From Armigeres subalbatus (Eukaryota; Arthropoda; Insecta; Diptera; Culicidae), in contig NC_085141.1 of assembly GCF_024139115.2 (NCBI RefSeq), positions 172,372,994 through 172,436,993 on the forward strand: 64,000 bases of DNA, read 5' to 3'. Under the pieces are notes generated by a model, which was given only the letters and a program-made list of their open reading frames with translations, ran no database searches and was not told the origin of the DNA. The position numbers and the translations under genes are program-made. Of this stretch, positions 53,401 through 63,455 are shown one piece after another. Position 1 is the stretch's first letter; each line of letters opens with the position of its first letter.

Positions 53401-54826
53401 TGTACTAATCATCTACTACGTAGTTTTTTTTTTTCAGATTTTGATAGTCTTTTATACAAAATTGTTAGAAAATTTAACAAACGCTGGTTGGATATATCCA
53501 TAGTTGTACCGTGTTATCTGCAACTAGTGTTTTAACTCCCTAATTAGTGGAATTCAAACAATGAACTGTTAGGCCGAGTTGTAGAAAAGCATCGCCATAG
53601 AAGCATACAGGAAAAATGCAATACAGTCTTTCAAAAGAGTTTTTGATAAACTACTAAATGAACTCACCCAAATTGGATTAATCGAAACAGTCCTTATTTA
53701 AAAGCTGTGCTAATTTCAAAATCAATCCTATGAGTACATTTTACAGAATCAGTTTGAAATTTGAAAAATTTCAACTGATAACTACCGATCCATTTGTAAT
53801 TAAACATCACACTGGCTTTATCACCTGAAAATTTTTCACGGCAAATCGAACCAGTACTACTCTGAACTGGTACAAAATGCTTCACACTTCACGTCTGCTC
53901 ATAAGGATGCTCAAAATCACTCCACCCGATGGCCACCCGTATACTCGTTTATATGTAATTTAAAACTCTCGATCAAATGTGCACGTTGCAGGAATTTATA
54001 TTTGTTACGCATGCTTGACGGCAGTTATACGCTCCCACGCATTACGATTTCCTGCGTTTATGCATCCGCGCTTTCGAGTTTTCACTCGCACTACCACGGC
54101 TACAGGTGGGTTTTTAGTCAGCTGGGTGGGGCAGACACTTTTAATATGAGTTTTTTTTTCAGGCTGTAACATTACCGATGAGTTAGTCGCTAGATAGATT
54201 AGATAGGCATGCGAAATAGTGGTTGGGGATCTACGTTTGGCTTTAACTCTATTTGGAACTTGTACAAAAGAAGAAGCCCATATTATATATATATGAAAAT
54301 TATCAAAATTTGTTTTTAAGATATCATGAGCGTGGTGCTTTCAAAAGATGAATATGATCACTAGATCGCTACCAATAAAATCAAAAAAATAAAAATCGGA
54401 TACTCTAATGAAAACGTATTTAAACTATAATTTTGCATTAGATTTTGAAGATTATTTAGTGAAAGCCTCTAAAACTGCATTAAAAGGCCAAAGCGGGCCG
54501 CAGTTTAGAACCGTTCACCAAGCAATCATCAAAAATTTTCTACTCACAATTTTAACCACTACATATTCTGAACTTCATTTCGAGAAAACGCCGAATACTA
54601 TCATTGTGGGCTACGATAGTCCTCGACAGCATCGAAGTTGCCTCCAAACAAGATTCGACAGTTCATGAGCTTCAATTTGATGATGGGCTTAGGAAGTCTT
54701 ATGATTGATTCTCCACGTCTATGTTTCTATTGTTACTCTTTTCGTATCCTCAGTCATAATTATGTCAAATGTTTAGTACGGTGTCATATCGTCTTACAAT
54801 GTTTAATTCTCCTATCATTTTGTCTG
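53401..54826. other. Spacer, nothing recognised
   Basis: Short open frames only (for example 54408-54668). No repeat boundaries seen. Confidence 0.4.
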
Positions 54827-54827
54827 T

Positions 54828-54933
54828 CTTAGGTCCAATTTCTTCACCTCCGCTTAACTGTTAAGCGGCGCTTACCCATGCGATTAAACCTAGTTTGGTT
54901 ACTACGCGAGGGTGAAGAAATCGGTCCTTAGTT
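54828..54933. mobile_element. Short foldback MITE (TTCTTCACC arms)
   Basis: TTAGGTCCAATTTCTTCACC at the left and, inverted, CTAAGGACCGATTTCTTCACC at the right. A diverged partner occurs at 55030-55095 (GATGAAGAAATGATCCCTAAG). Confidence 0.6.
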
Positions 54934-55431
54934 ATTACATGTTTCCTACGTTATTCAGTTTAAATCTATGCTATTTGTAGATTATGTTGCGTATAGCTGT
55001 CAGTAAATTGTCTCCATTTTCACTAAAGGTCAGCTTTGCTTAGACGAAAAACCTAGTTAAAGCGTTAAGCGAAGATGAAGAAATGATCCCTAAGTTGTCT
55101 AATTGTCCTAAAGCCTTAAAAGCAAGCGTAACTATAATTGTGTGGGTCGTGGTCAGAGCTATAGATTCACTTTTCGGCGACAAAGTAAGGCTTCACCACG
55201 CCTATTTCCTATCTATTAGTAAAAATTATCGAGAATGAAGCCATTATAAGATTGTTTGCATACCATCGTTATAATTTGTGGATTGAATTTAATTATGGTT
55301 CTTCAACGTGAGCCATAACAAAATAAAAAGGCGCCACATTCCTAGTTTTGATAAACCTTCTACTCAGTGAATCCAACAGTCAATTCCCAATTACCTTCGA
55401 TAAACTTGATCACACTTGATAAAAATTGGTA

Positions 55432-55722
55432 CCTTCTTCTTCTTCTTATTGGCATTACATCCCCACACTGGGACAGAGCCGCCTCGCAGCTTAGTGTTCA
55501 TTAAGCACTTCCACAGTTATTAACTGCGAGGTTTCTAAGCCAAGTTACCATTTTTGCATTCGTATATCATGAGGCTAACACGATGATACTTGTATGCCCA
55601 GGGAAGTCGAGACAATTTTCAACCCGAAAATTACCTAGACCGGCGCCGGGAATCGAACCCAGCCACCCTCAGCAGGGTCTTGCTTTGTAGCCGCGCGTCT
55701 TACCGCATGGCTAAGGAGGGCC
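55432..55722 (-). mobile_element. SINE family 2, full-length
   Basis: On the minus strand: GGGCCCTCCTTAGCCATGCG (A box), GGTTCGATTCCC (B box), CCGGTCTAGG-like segment, TCTCGACTTCCCTGG, AAGTATCATCGTGTTAGCC, GAAACCTCGCAGTTAATAAC, AGGCGGCTCTGTCCCAGTGT, GATGTAATGCC and a (GAA)n tail. This is the best copy of the family in the window. Confidence 0.9.
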
Positions 55723-55969
55723 CAAAAAAATTGGTACCTATCTAGCTAGAATTGAGCGTGGCTACGACTCATCATAATCAGGGAACGCTTTAACACGTAC
55801 GTCCCCAACCCCCATTTTACGACAAAACTCAAAATTCAAAACCATGCAGCTCAGCCAATTTCTAACGGATTTTCAAGCAATCTTCTGGAATCGATCACAA
55901 AATTCCTATAGTTTTAGGAACCGAGGTCAATTTTTGTGCAATGGCCATGGTTCCGGATATATTCCTCCA

Positions 55970-56137
55970 GGAATTCCTCCGGAAGTTCCTCCAGGAATTC
56001 CTCCGGAAGTTCCTCCAGGAATTCCTCCGGAAGTTCCTCCAGGAATTCCTCCGGAAGTTCCTCCAGGAATTCCTCCGGAAGTTCCTCCAGGAATTCCTCC
56101 GGAAGTTCTGCCAGGAATTTCTTCGGAGGAACTGCCG
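55970..56137 (+). repeat. 24-bp tandem array (encodes PGIPPEVP)
   Basis: Units start at 55970, 55994, 56018, 56042, 56066 and 56090, nearly identical, then degenerate. The downstream 56140-56390 holds inverted variants (GAGGAATTCCTGG). The plus frame is open 55844-56329 (161 codons) with an eight-residue period PGIPPEVP; I see no reason to call this a protein. Confidence 0.9.
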
Positions 56138-56489
56138 CGGGAATTTTTGGAGGATCTTCTGGAAGAATTCATGGAGAAACTTCCGGAGGAATTCCTGGAG
56201 AAATTTCCAGATGAATCCCTGGAGGAGCTTCTGGAGGAATTCCTGAAGAAGCTTCAAGACGAAATCCGGGAAGAGTTTCTGGAGGAACTTCCCAGCACTT
56301 ACGGAGGAATGTCCAAAGAAATTTCTTGACGGTCTTTAAAAAAAACTAGTGGAGGAACTTCTGGAAGAATTCCTTGACGAACTTCTGAAGAAGTTTTGGC
56401 GCTTGAAACTGGTTCACGCCGATCCACGCCACCGCTGATCACCAACGGCGTGACGCCACCGCCGGTAAAATTTCAATGGACTTCAGTTT

Positions 56490-57270
56490 ACTTTTTTTAC
56501 AAAATTATGAAGTTTGACATGCCGCAAGGTAGATTCCAAGATTGAACGGAACGTGGCCACTTCCGCAAGGGAACCAGGCTCTGGAAGTATCCGGAGGGTG
56601 GCCATCGATCGAGAATCACCGAAATGTACTCCAGTGTACTTGTTTTGCAAAATCATGAAGTTTGACATGTCGCAAGATAGGATCCAAGATTGAATGAAAA
56701 TTGGCCACTTTCCAAAGGGAACCAGGCCCTGGAAGTACCCGGCGGGTGGCCAATTCGATCGAAAGTCGACGAAATGTACTCCAGTGTTCTTGTTTTGCAA
56801 AATCATGAAGTTTGACATGTCGCAAGATGGGTTCCAAGATTGAACGATAATTGGCAACTTCCTCAAGGGAACCAGGCCTTGGAAGTACCCGGAGGGTGGC
56901 CAATTCGATCGAAAGTCGACGAAATGTACTCCAGTGTACTTGTTTTGCAAAATCATGAAGTTTGACATGCCACAAGAAGGGTTCCAAAATTGAACGAAAA
57001 TTGGCCACTTCCTCAAGGGAACTAGGCCTTGGAAGTACCCGGAGGGTGGCCAATTCGATCGAAAGTCGCCGAAATGTACTCCAGTGTACTTGTTTTGCAA
57101 AATCATGAAGTTTGACATGTCGCAAGATGGGTTCCAAGATTGAACGAAAATTGGCCACTTCCCCAAGGGAACCAGGCCCGGGAAGTACCCGGAGAGTGGT
57201 CAATTCGATCTAAAATCGCCGAAATTTACTCCAGTGTACTTGTTTAGCAAAATCATGAAGTTTGACATGT
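56490..57270. repeat. 150-bp tandem array (about 5 units)
   Basis: The segment AAAATCATGAAGTTTGACAT recurs at 56501, 56649, 56799, 56949, 57099 and 57249, a period of 150 bp (148 for the first). Because 150 is a multiple of three, two minus frames stay open for 227 and 195 codons with a 50-residue period. Confidence 0.92.
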
Positions 57271-57789
57271 CGCACGATGGATTTCGAAGCCGATCTGCCA
57301 GTGACAGTGAAATTGGCTGAGCTGCGTGGTTTTGAATTTTGAGTTTTGTCGTAAAATGGGGGTTGGGGACGTACGTGTTAAAAAAGTGTTGCAGAAAAAA
57401 AGAAATCTACCACCATTATCACTGAATAAGGGATGAGGTTCGCCTGACTGCACTACCATTCAAGGCTTCAAGACTCGACGTCCGTTGGATCACATCCGTA
57501 AGATCAGTGCGTCAATGCAAGATTATGACGCGGCATTAAACAAAAAATAGTCAAGATGTAATACCACCACGACAGAATATGTCTGTGGTTGCCATATCAG
57601 TGCTAATGGCGTAAGCCCACCCACCGCGGCAAAGTAACATATCCAAGGGGAGGGATGTGACGCAATCTGAATACACTTACTTTTAAGCGTATCTATTTAT
57701 TGATCATACTGTAAGTCTGCTGGAAAGTTGTGTATTAATGCCTTTTTTAATGAATTTTTTTTAAATTTTGAGGTTTTTAAATCTCAAAA

Positions 57790-58085
57790 TTTAAAAAAAA
57801 ATAATTTTTTAAATTTTTAAATTTTTAATTTTTAAATTTTTAAATTTTTAAATTTTTAAAATTTTAAATTTTTAAATTTTTAAATTTTTAAATTTTTAAA
57901 TTTTTAAATTTTTAAATTTTTAAATTTTTAAATTTTTAAATTTTTAAATTTTTAAATTTTTAAATTTTTAAATTTTTAAATTTTTAATTTTTTATATTTT
58001 TGAATTTTTAAATTATTTAATTTTTAAATTTTTTAATTATTCAATTTTTCTATTATTAAATTTTTTAATTTTTTAATTTTTAAAT
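57790..58085. repeat. (TTTTTAAA)n array, unit 1 first block
   Basis: Nearly pure 8-bp period T5A3 repeat with a few breaks. Confidence 0.95.
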
Positions 58086-58087
58086 TT

Positions 58088-58199
58088 TATATGCATATAT
58101 GTTTCGAAATGGACAAATGGATATGGAATTTTCAAAAAAGAATCCACGTGTCTTGGAGGGACTCGAACCCTCAACCTCCTACTTCCAACCTCCTATTCT
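58088..58199 (-). mobile_element. tRNA-like repeat (family 3) fragment
   Basis: Minus strand: GAGGGTTCGAGTCCCTCCAA (a T-arm with box B and paired stem) then GACACGTGGATTC and ATATGCATATA. A-box half missing. Confidence 0.6.
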
Positions 58200-58940
58200 T
58201 AATTTTTTTTTAATTTTTAAATTTTTAATTTTTTAAATTTTTAAATTTTCAAATTTTTAAATTTTTAAATTTTTAAATTTTTAATTTTTTAAATTTTTAA
58301 ATTTTTAAATTTTTAAATTTTTAAATTTTTAAATTTTTAAATTTTTAAATTTTTAAATTTTTAAATTTTTAAATTTTTAAATTTTTAAATTTTTAAATTT
58401 TTAAGTTTTTAAATTTTTGAATTTTTAAATTTTGAAATTTTGAAATTTTGAAATTTTAAAATTTTGAAATTTTTAAATTTTGAAATTTTTATGTTTTTAA
58501 ATTTTTAAATTTTTAAATTTTTAAGTTTTTAAATTTTTAAATTGTTAAATTTTTAAATTTTTAAATTTATGAATTCTAAATTTTTAAATTTTTAAATTTT
58601 TAAATTTTAAAATTTTAAAATTTTAAAATTTTAAAATTTTAAAATTTTGAAATTTTTAAATTTTTAAATTTTTAAAATTTTTAAATTTTTAAAATTTTTA
58701 AATTTTTAAATTTTTAAATTTTTAAATTTTTAAATTTTTAAATTTTTAAATTTTTTATTTTTTAAATTTTTAAATTTTTAAAATTTTAAATTTTTAAATT
58801 TTTAAATTTTATAATTTTTAAATTTTAAAATTTTAAAATTTTAAAATTTTAAAATTTTTAAATTTTTAAATTTTTAAATTTTTAAATTTTTAAATTTTTA
58901 AATTTTTAAATTTTTAAATTTTTAAATTTTTAAATTTTTC
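58200..58940. repeat. (TTTTTAAA)n array, unit 1 second block
   Basis: About 740 bp of T5A3 with variants including TTTTGAAA and TTTTAAAA. Confidence 0.95.
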
Positions 58941-58944
58941 AATT

Positions 58945-59165
58945 TTTTGGGCTCCAAATGTCCCGTGAGTTCTTGATGGAAAATTGAGCTCAAGAGCGAT
59001 TTGAATCTCTTGGCTGTGCATATGCATATATGTTTCGAAATGGGCAAATGGATATGGACTTTTCGAAAAAGAATCCACGTGTCTTGGAGGAACTCGAACC
59101 CTCAACCTCCAACTCTCTAGATAGGCGTGATAACACACCAAGACCACTTAAAGGTCACGTTTGCG
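58945..59165 (-). mobile_element. tRNA-derived repeat (family 3), longer copy
   Basis: On the minus strand a tRNA-like head: GTCTTGGTGTGTTATCACGC, CTAGAGAGTTGGAGG, then GAGGGTTCGAGTTCCTC and CAAGAC. The first GTCTTGG can pair with the last CCAAGAC as an acceptor stem and GAGGG with the following TCCTC as a T stem. At about 64 nt it is shorter than a normal tRNA, so I call it a SINE head, not a tRNA gene. A body to GAGCCCAAAAAATTG follows. Confidence 0.6.
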
Positions 59166-59819
59166 GAAAAGCCATCAGCATCTGAGTATCAATCTCCACC
59201 GCGGTTAGCGGTTTTTGATATGATGATGTTGGTAGATCGGCAAACAAAACCGTCTCTAAGAAAAGTTTATAGTTTTTTCATATATATGTGTACCAATATT
59301 TGCATCGATACGAGATGCATTCAATATTTCTATAGATGTTCTATGTTCTCCAACTCGTTCTGAAGTTCAAATTAATTGGTCTATCAGGTCAACTACGCCT
59401 TGAGCGAAACTCGAAGCAAATTATTAAGTCAACGTCCGCAGAATGATTTAGGATTCAAATATGTTCAAAGAAGGTTCGCCTGACTGCACTACCATTCAAG
59501 GCTTCAAGACTCGACGTCCGTTGGATCACATCCGTAAGATCAGTGCGTCAATGCAAGATTATGACGCGGCATTAAACAAAAAATAGTCAAGATGTAATAC
59601 CACCACGACAGAATATGTCTGTGGTTGCCATATCAGTGCTAATGGCGTAAGCCCACCCACCGCGGCAAAGTAACATATCCAAGGGGAGGGATGTGACGCA
59701 ATCTGAATACACTTACTGTTAAGCGTATCTATTTATTGATCATACTGTAAGTCTGCTGGAAAGTTGTGTATTAATGCCTTTTTAATGAATTTTTTAAATT
59801 TTGAGGTTTTAAATCTCAA

Positions 59820-60120
59820 AATTTAAAAAAATTTTTAAAATTTTAAATTTTTAATTTTAAATTTTAAATTTTTAAATTTTAAATTTTAAATTTTTAAATT
59901 TTAAATTTTTAAATTTTTAAATTTTTAAATTTTAAATTTTTAAATTTTAAATTTTTAAATTTTTAAATTTTAAATTTTAAATTTTAAATTTTTAAATTTT
60001 AAATTTTAAATTTTTAAATTTTAATTTTTTATATTTTTGAATTTTAAATTATTTAATTTTTAATTTTTAATTATTCAATTTTTCTATTATTAAATTTTTA
60101 ATTTTTTAATTTTTAAATTT
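59820..60120. repeat. (TTTTAAA)n/(TTTTTAAA)n array, unit 2 first block
   Basis: Mixture of 7-bp and 8-bp periods, unlike unit 1 where 8 bp dominates. Confidence 0.93.
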
Positions 60121-60233
60121 TATATGCATATATGTTTCGAAATGGACAAATGGATATGGAATTTTCAAAAAAGAATCCACGTGTCTTGGAGGGACTTGAA
60201 CCCACAACCTCCTACTTCCAACAGCCTATTCTT
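60121..60233 (-). mobile_element. tRNA-like repeat (family 3) fragment, second copy
   Basis: Duplicate of 58088-58199 with a few substitutions (GTTCAAGTCC in place of GTTCGAGTCC, so box B is damaged). Confidence 0.6.
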
Positions 60234-60234
60234 A

Positions 60235-60998
60235 ATTTTTTTAATTTTAAATTTTTAATTTTTAAATTTTAAATTTTAAAATTTTAAATTTTTAAATTTT
60301 TAAATTTTTAAATTTTTAAATTTTTAAATTTTTAAATTTTTAAATTTTTTAATTTTTTAATTTTTAAGTTTTTTAATTTTTAAATTTTTAAATTTTTAAA
60401 TTTTTAAATTTTTAAATTTTTAAAATTTGAAGTTTTTTAACTTTTAAATTTTTAAATTTTTGAATTTTTAAATTTTAAAATTTTGAAATTTTGAAATTTT
60501 CAAATTTCCAAATTTTCAAATTTTTGAATTTGTAAATTTTTGAAGTTTTAAATTTTTTAACTTTTAAATTTTTAAATTTTAAATTTTTAAATTTTTAAAT
60601 TTGAAAATTTGAAAATTTGAAAATTTGAAAATTTTAATTTTTTAAAATTTTAAAATTTTAAAATTTTAAATTTTTAAAATTTTAAATTTTTAAAATTTAA
60701 AAATTTTAAATTTTTAAATTTTTAAAATTTTAAATTTTTAAAATTTTATAATTTTAAATTTTTAAATTTTTTAAATTTTAAATTTTTAAAATTTAAATTT
60801 TAAATTTTAAATTTTTATTTTTAAATTTTAAATTTTAAAATTTTAAATTTTTAAATTTTTAAATTTTAAAATTTTAAAATTTTAAAATTTTAAAATTTTA
60901 AAATTTTAAAATTTTAAAATTTTTAAATTTTTAAATTTTTAAATTTTTAAATTTTTAAATTTTTAAATTTTTAAATTTTTAAATTTTTAAATTTTTCA
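60235..60998. repeat. (TTTTTAAA)n array, unit 2 second block
   Basis: Variant-rich T/A array with TTTTGAAA and TTTTCAAA sub-blocks near 60480-60640. Confidence 0.95.
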
Positions 60999-61001
60999 AT
61001 T

Positions 61002-61222
61002 TTTTGGGCTCCAAATGTCCCGTGAGTTCTTGATGGAAAATTGAGCTCAAGAGCGATTTGAATCTCTTGGCTGTGCATATGCATATATGTTTCGAAATGG
61101 GCAAATGGATATGGACTTTTCGAAAAAGAATCCACGTGTCTTGGAGGAACTCGAACCCTCAACCTCCAACTCTAGATAGGCGTGATAACACACCAAGACC
61201 ACTTAAAGGTCACGTTTGCGGA
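61002..61222 (-). mobile_element. tRNA-derived repeat (family 3), second copy
   Basis: Duplicate of 58945-59165 lacking two bases (CT) in the anticodon-loop equivalent. Confidence 0.6.
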
Positions 61223-61536
61223 AAAGCCATCAGCATCTGAGTATCAATCTCCACCGCGGTTAGCGGTTTTTGATATGATGATGTTGGTAGATCGGCAAAC
61301 AAAACCGTCTCTAAGAAAAGTTTATAGTTTTTTCATATATATGTGTACCAATATTTGCATCGATACGAGATGCATTCAATATTTCTATAGATGTTCTATG
61401 TTCTCCAACTCGTTCTGAAGTTCAAATTAATTGGTCTATCAGGTCAACTACGCCTTGAGCGAAACTCGAAGCAAATTATTAAGTCAACGTCCGCAGAATG
61501 ATTTAGGATTCAAATATGTTCAAAGAAGACGATTTA

Positions 61537-61710
61537 GGGCCGATGTCCACGTAGCGGTTTTTTACGCTGCACGCCGCGTTCACGCAAGGTACCCAGAATC
61601 AAATGGAGCAATGCACACGTAAACGTGTGCACGACTACATTTGGTGCTGGGTACCTTGCGTGGACGTGGCGTGCACGCAGCTTGAAAAAACGCTACGTGG
61701 GCATCGGCCC
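61537..61710. mobile_element. Foldback MITE, TTA TSD
   Basis: Arms GGGCCGATGTCCACGTAGCG and GGGCCGATGCCCACGTAGCG (inverted), containing GGTACC and GCACACG. TTA flanks at 61534-61536 and 61711-61713. A partial copy lies at 40028-40130. Confidence 0.88.
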
Positions 61711-61714
61711 TTAG

Positions 61715-62890
61715 GTTCTACAAATCGCAAAATTTGGAGCCCCAAACCTCGGGATTTGTTTTTTGGTTTCATCTCAAGGCGCGATTCGTTGACCAATGTT
61801 GCAGTCGACATATTTATTTTAAACTGTGTATAAAAGTGACGACCAATGGCCATGTACCATTGAATCATCCAAATGTGCCCTTGCACTCACTTTGAAGCCG
61901 CCTATGACCGGGTCACGACAAGAGTGCAATCCCTGATTTTCCCATCATCATCAGTGTCATTCGGCCACCATCTGAATTTGAGCTCAACAAACATTCTGAG
62001 GGCCGAGACCGAGGCCACAATGTGAATGAGGCTGAATAAATTTTTATTGTTTTTGTCGCCACCCGCAAATAAGCGTACGGCACACTTGTTAAATGTTCAT
62101 AAATTAAACTGAGAAGCCAAATGATCCGGAATAAATTGAAAACATAAAAATTTTACATCACACCAGAGTGCACTGCTTCCTGGCTCTTTTGACTGCTGGC
62201 ACGTGCAATATATAGCTTTTACCAGGCTACATATTATGCATACTTCGAGTGGTATGCCGCATGAATGGGGATATTGGACGTATATTTCTCTATCATAATT
62301 GTAAATTTCAAGGATGTTTTTCAGCAATGCATTTTCCTAAAATTCAAAGAAATTATATAGCAATAAAACAATTATTCAATTTTTATTATTTCAAATACAA
62401 ATTTCAAAACAATTAATAATTATCATAGAATTTTCAATGAAACTGTCAAGACTAACTGTCAACTAACATTAACCACAATGCTTCTCTGTCGTTTTTGCGT
62501 CTTTAGAAGCGAAAATCAAAATTGTGGACATCATTTACTATACACTGATTCAGTTTGGTCCCTGCCTTGAAGGTACTAGGTGGAACCAGTTAGACAATGT
62601 TGGGAATCTGAAAGCCTTTAATTTTTTATTGGTTTTGAACATTGAGAGTGCTTTGTACTTTTACCATTGGCAATTGACTCAACTATATAAAATTCAATAA
62701 CATGAAAAACATGTATATGTACTGTACATATAAAGCAGGGGATCATGAACAACATATTCATTGTGTAAGGTAATAACGCATAATAAATTGTTGAAGGATC
62801 TCTCATCGTCATCACCACTCGAAATGAAGCATCGTCGTCGATTACGAACATCATTATTATTATCTTCATTAAAGAGGTTTTCATCTTTAG
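61715..62890. other. Spacer, nothing recognised
   Basis: No repeats or coding motifs identified. Confidence 0.4.
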
Positions 62891-62894
62891 GCTC

Positions 62895-62975
62895 TGAGGT
62901 GAGCCAGTCTAGGGCTGAAAGCCTTTCTAATAAAGATTTAAAAAAAGCTCTAGGCTGGCTCATCTCTAAACACAT
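62895..62975. repeat. Inverted pair of 3' tags
   Basis: GAGGTGAGCCAGTCTAGGGC with TAATAAAGATTTAAA, then AGCTCTAGGCTGGCTCATCT, the same tag core inverted. Related to 30978 and 33552. Confidence 0.6.
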
Positions 62976-63164
62976 TATCCTGATCAAAAAGATATGAGGT
63001 CCAATTTCTGATTAACTCGAGTTGTCATTGCCAACCGCAGCCATTCGAGACCATTGTATATTCGAAGCGAGTGTTTACAAAAACTGTCGTATTAATAAGA
63101 CGCATGAATACGTGGATCGTCTTCTTTGTCAAAATCATATCGTTTTGACTTTCATATGACTTTG

Positions 63165-63455
63165 CCAATGCGGAGATAGCGCGTTCGATTCTCGAGCCGC
63201 TCAAGGATGTCTTCGGGTGAGAAACATTATTTACTCCCTTGGCATAGTATATGCGCTGTACTTGCCGTACAAGATGCATACACTAGCAACAGGCATGTTC
63301 CATACAGGTTACTGCAACTCATATGTGACCCAGATTCAGTCACAATCATTTTGCTGTAACCATTTTTGTCTGATTTGTGCTGCTCGGGTACTCATGCAAT
63401 GGTGGTTATAGACAAGCCTTCAATTAATAACTGAAGAAACGCCTTGAAGAAGAAT
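63165..63455 (+). mobile_element. SINE family 1, diverged, with an insert
   Basis: GCGGAGATAGCGCGTTCGATTC (box B), GAAACATTATTTACTCCC, GCTGTACTTGCCGTACAAG, then about 110 bp of foreign sequence (63281-63388) before ACTCATGCAATGGTGG, TTCAATTAATAACTGAAGAA and a TTGAAGAAGAA tail. Confidence 0.7.

Larger units (their letters stand above)
55794..57377. mobile_element. 1584-bp TIR element with TTAA flanks and two tandem arrays
   Basis: Left end CACGTACGTCCCCAACCCCC and its inverted copy at the right extend over about 75 bp (TTTTACGACAAAACTC, CAGCTCAGCCAATTTC). TTAA flanks both ends (55790-55793, 57378-57381). There is no transposase. The interior is mostly a 24-bp array and a 150-bp array. TTAA targets suggest piggyBac-type or Kolobok-type mobilisation; the terminal CACGT is unlike canonical piggyBac, so the family is open. 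Confidence 0.82.
57437..61528. repeat. Tandem duplication of a ~2.04-kb unit
   Basis: GGTTCGCCTGACTGCACTAC occurs at 57437 and again at 59473; the common right end CAAATATGTTCAAAGAAG occurs at 59456-59472 and 61511-61528. Unique parts (57437-57760, 58945-59472) are almost identical between copies. The AT arrays differ in length. The copies are head-to-tail and directly adjacent. Confidence 0.93.

Noticed and set aside
55794..57377. Canonical piggyBac element
   Set aside because: TTAA flanks agree, but tips are CACGT rather than the usual CCY start, and no transposase is present; family left open.
58955..59160. Minus-strand frame containing RVRVPPRHVDSFSKSPYPF
   Set aside because: It reads through the tRNA-like repeat and AT array; duplicated at 60971-61162 as a repeat, not a gene.
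59090..59165. Functional tRNA gene on the minus strand
   Set aside because: Acceptor and T stems can pair, but the sequence is about 64 nt, the D arm is incomplete, and it occurs as one of several repeats with a shared non-tRNA body.
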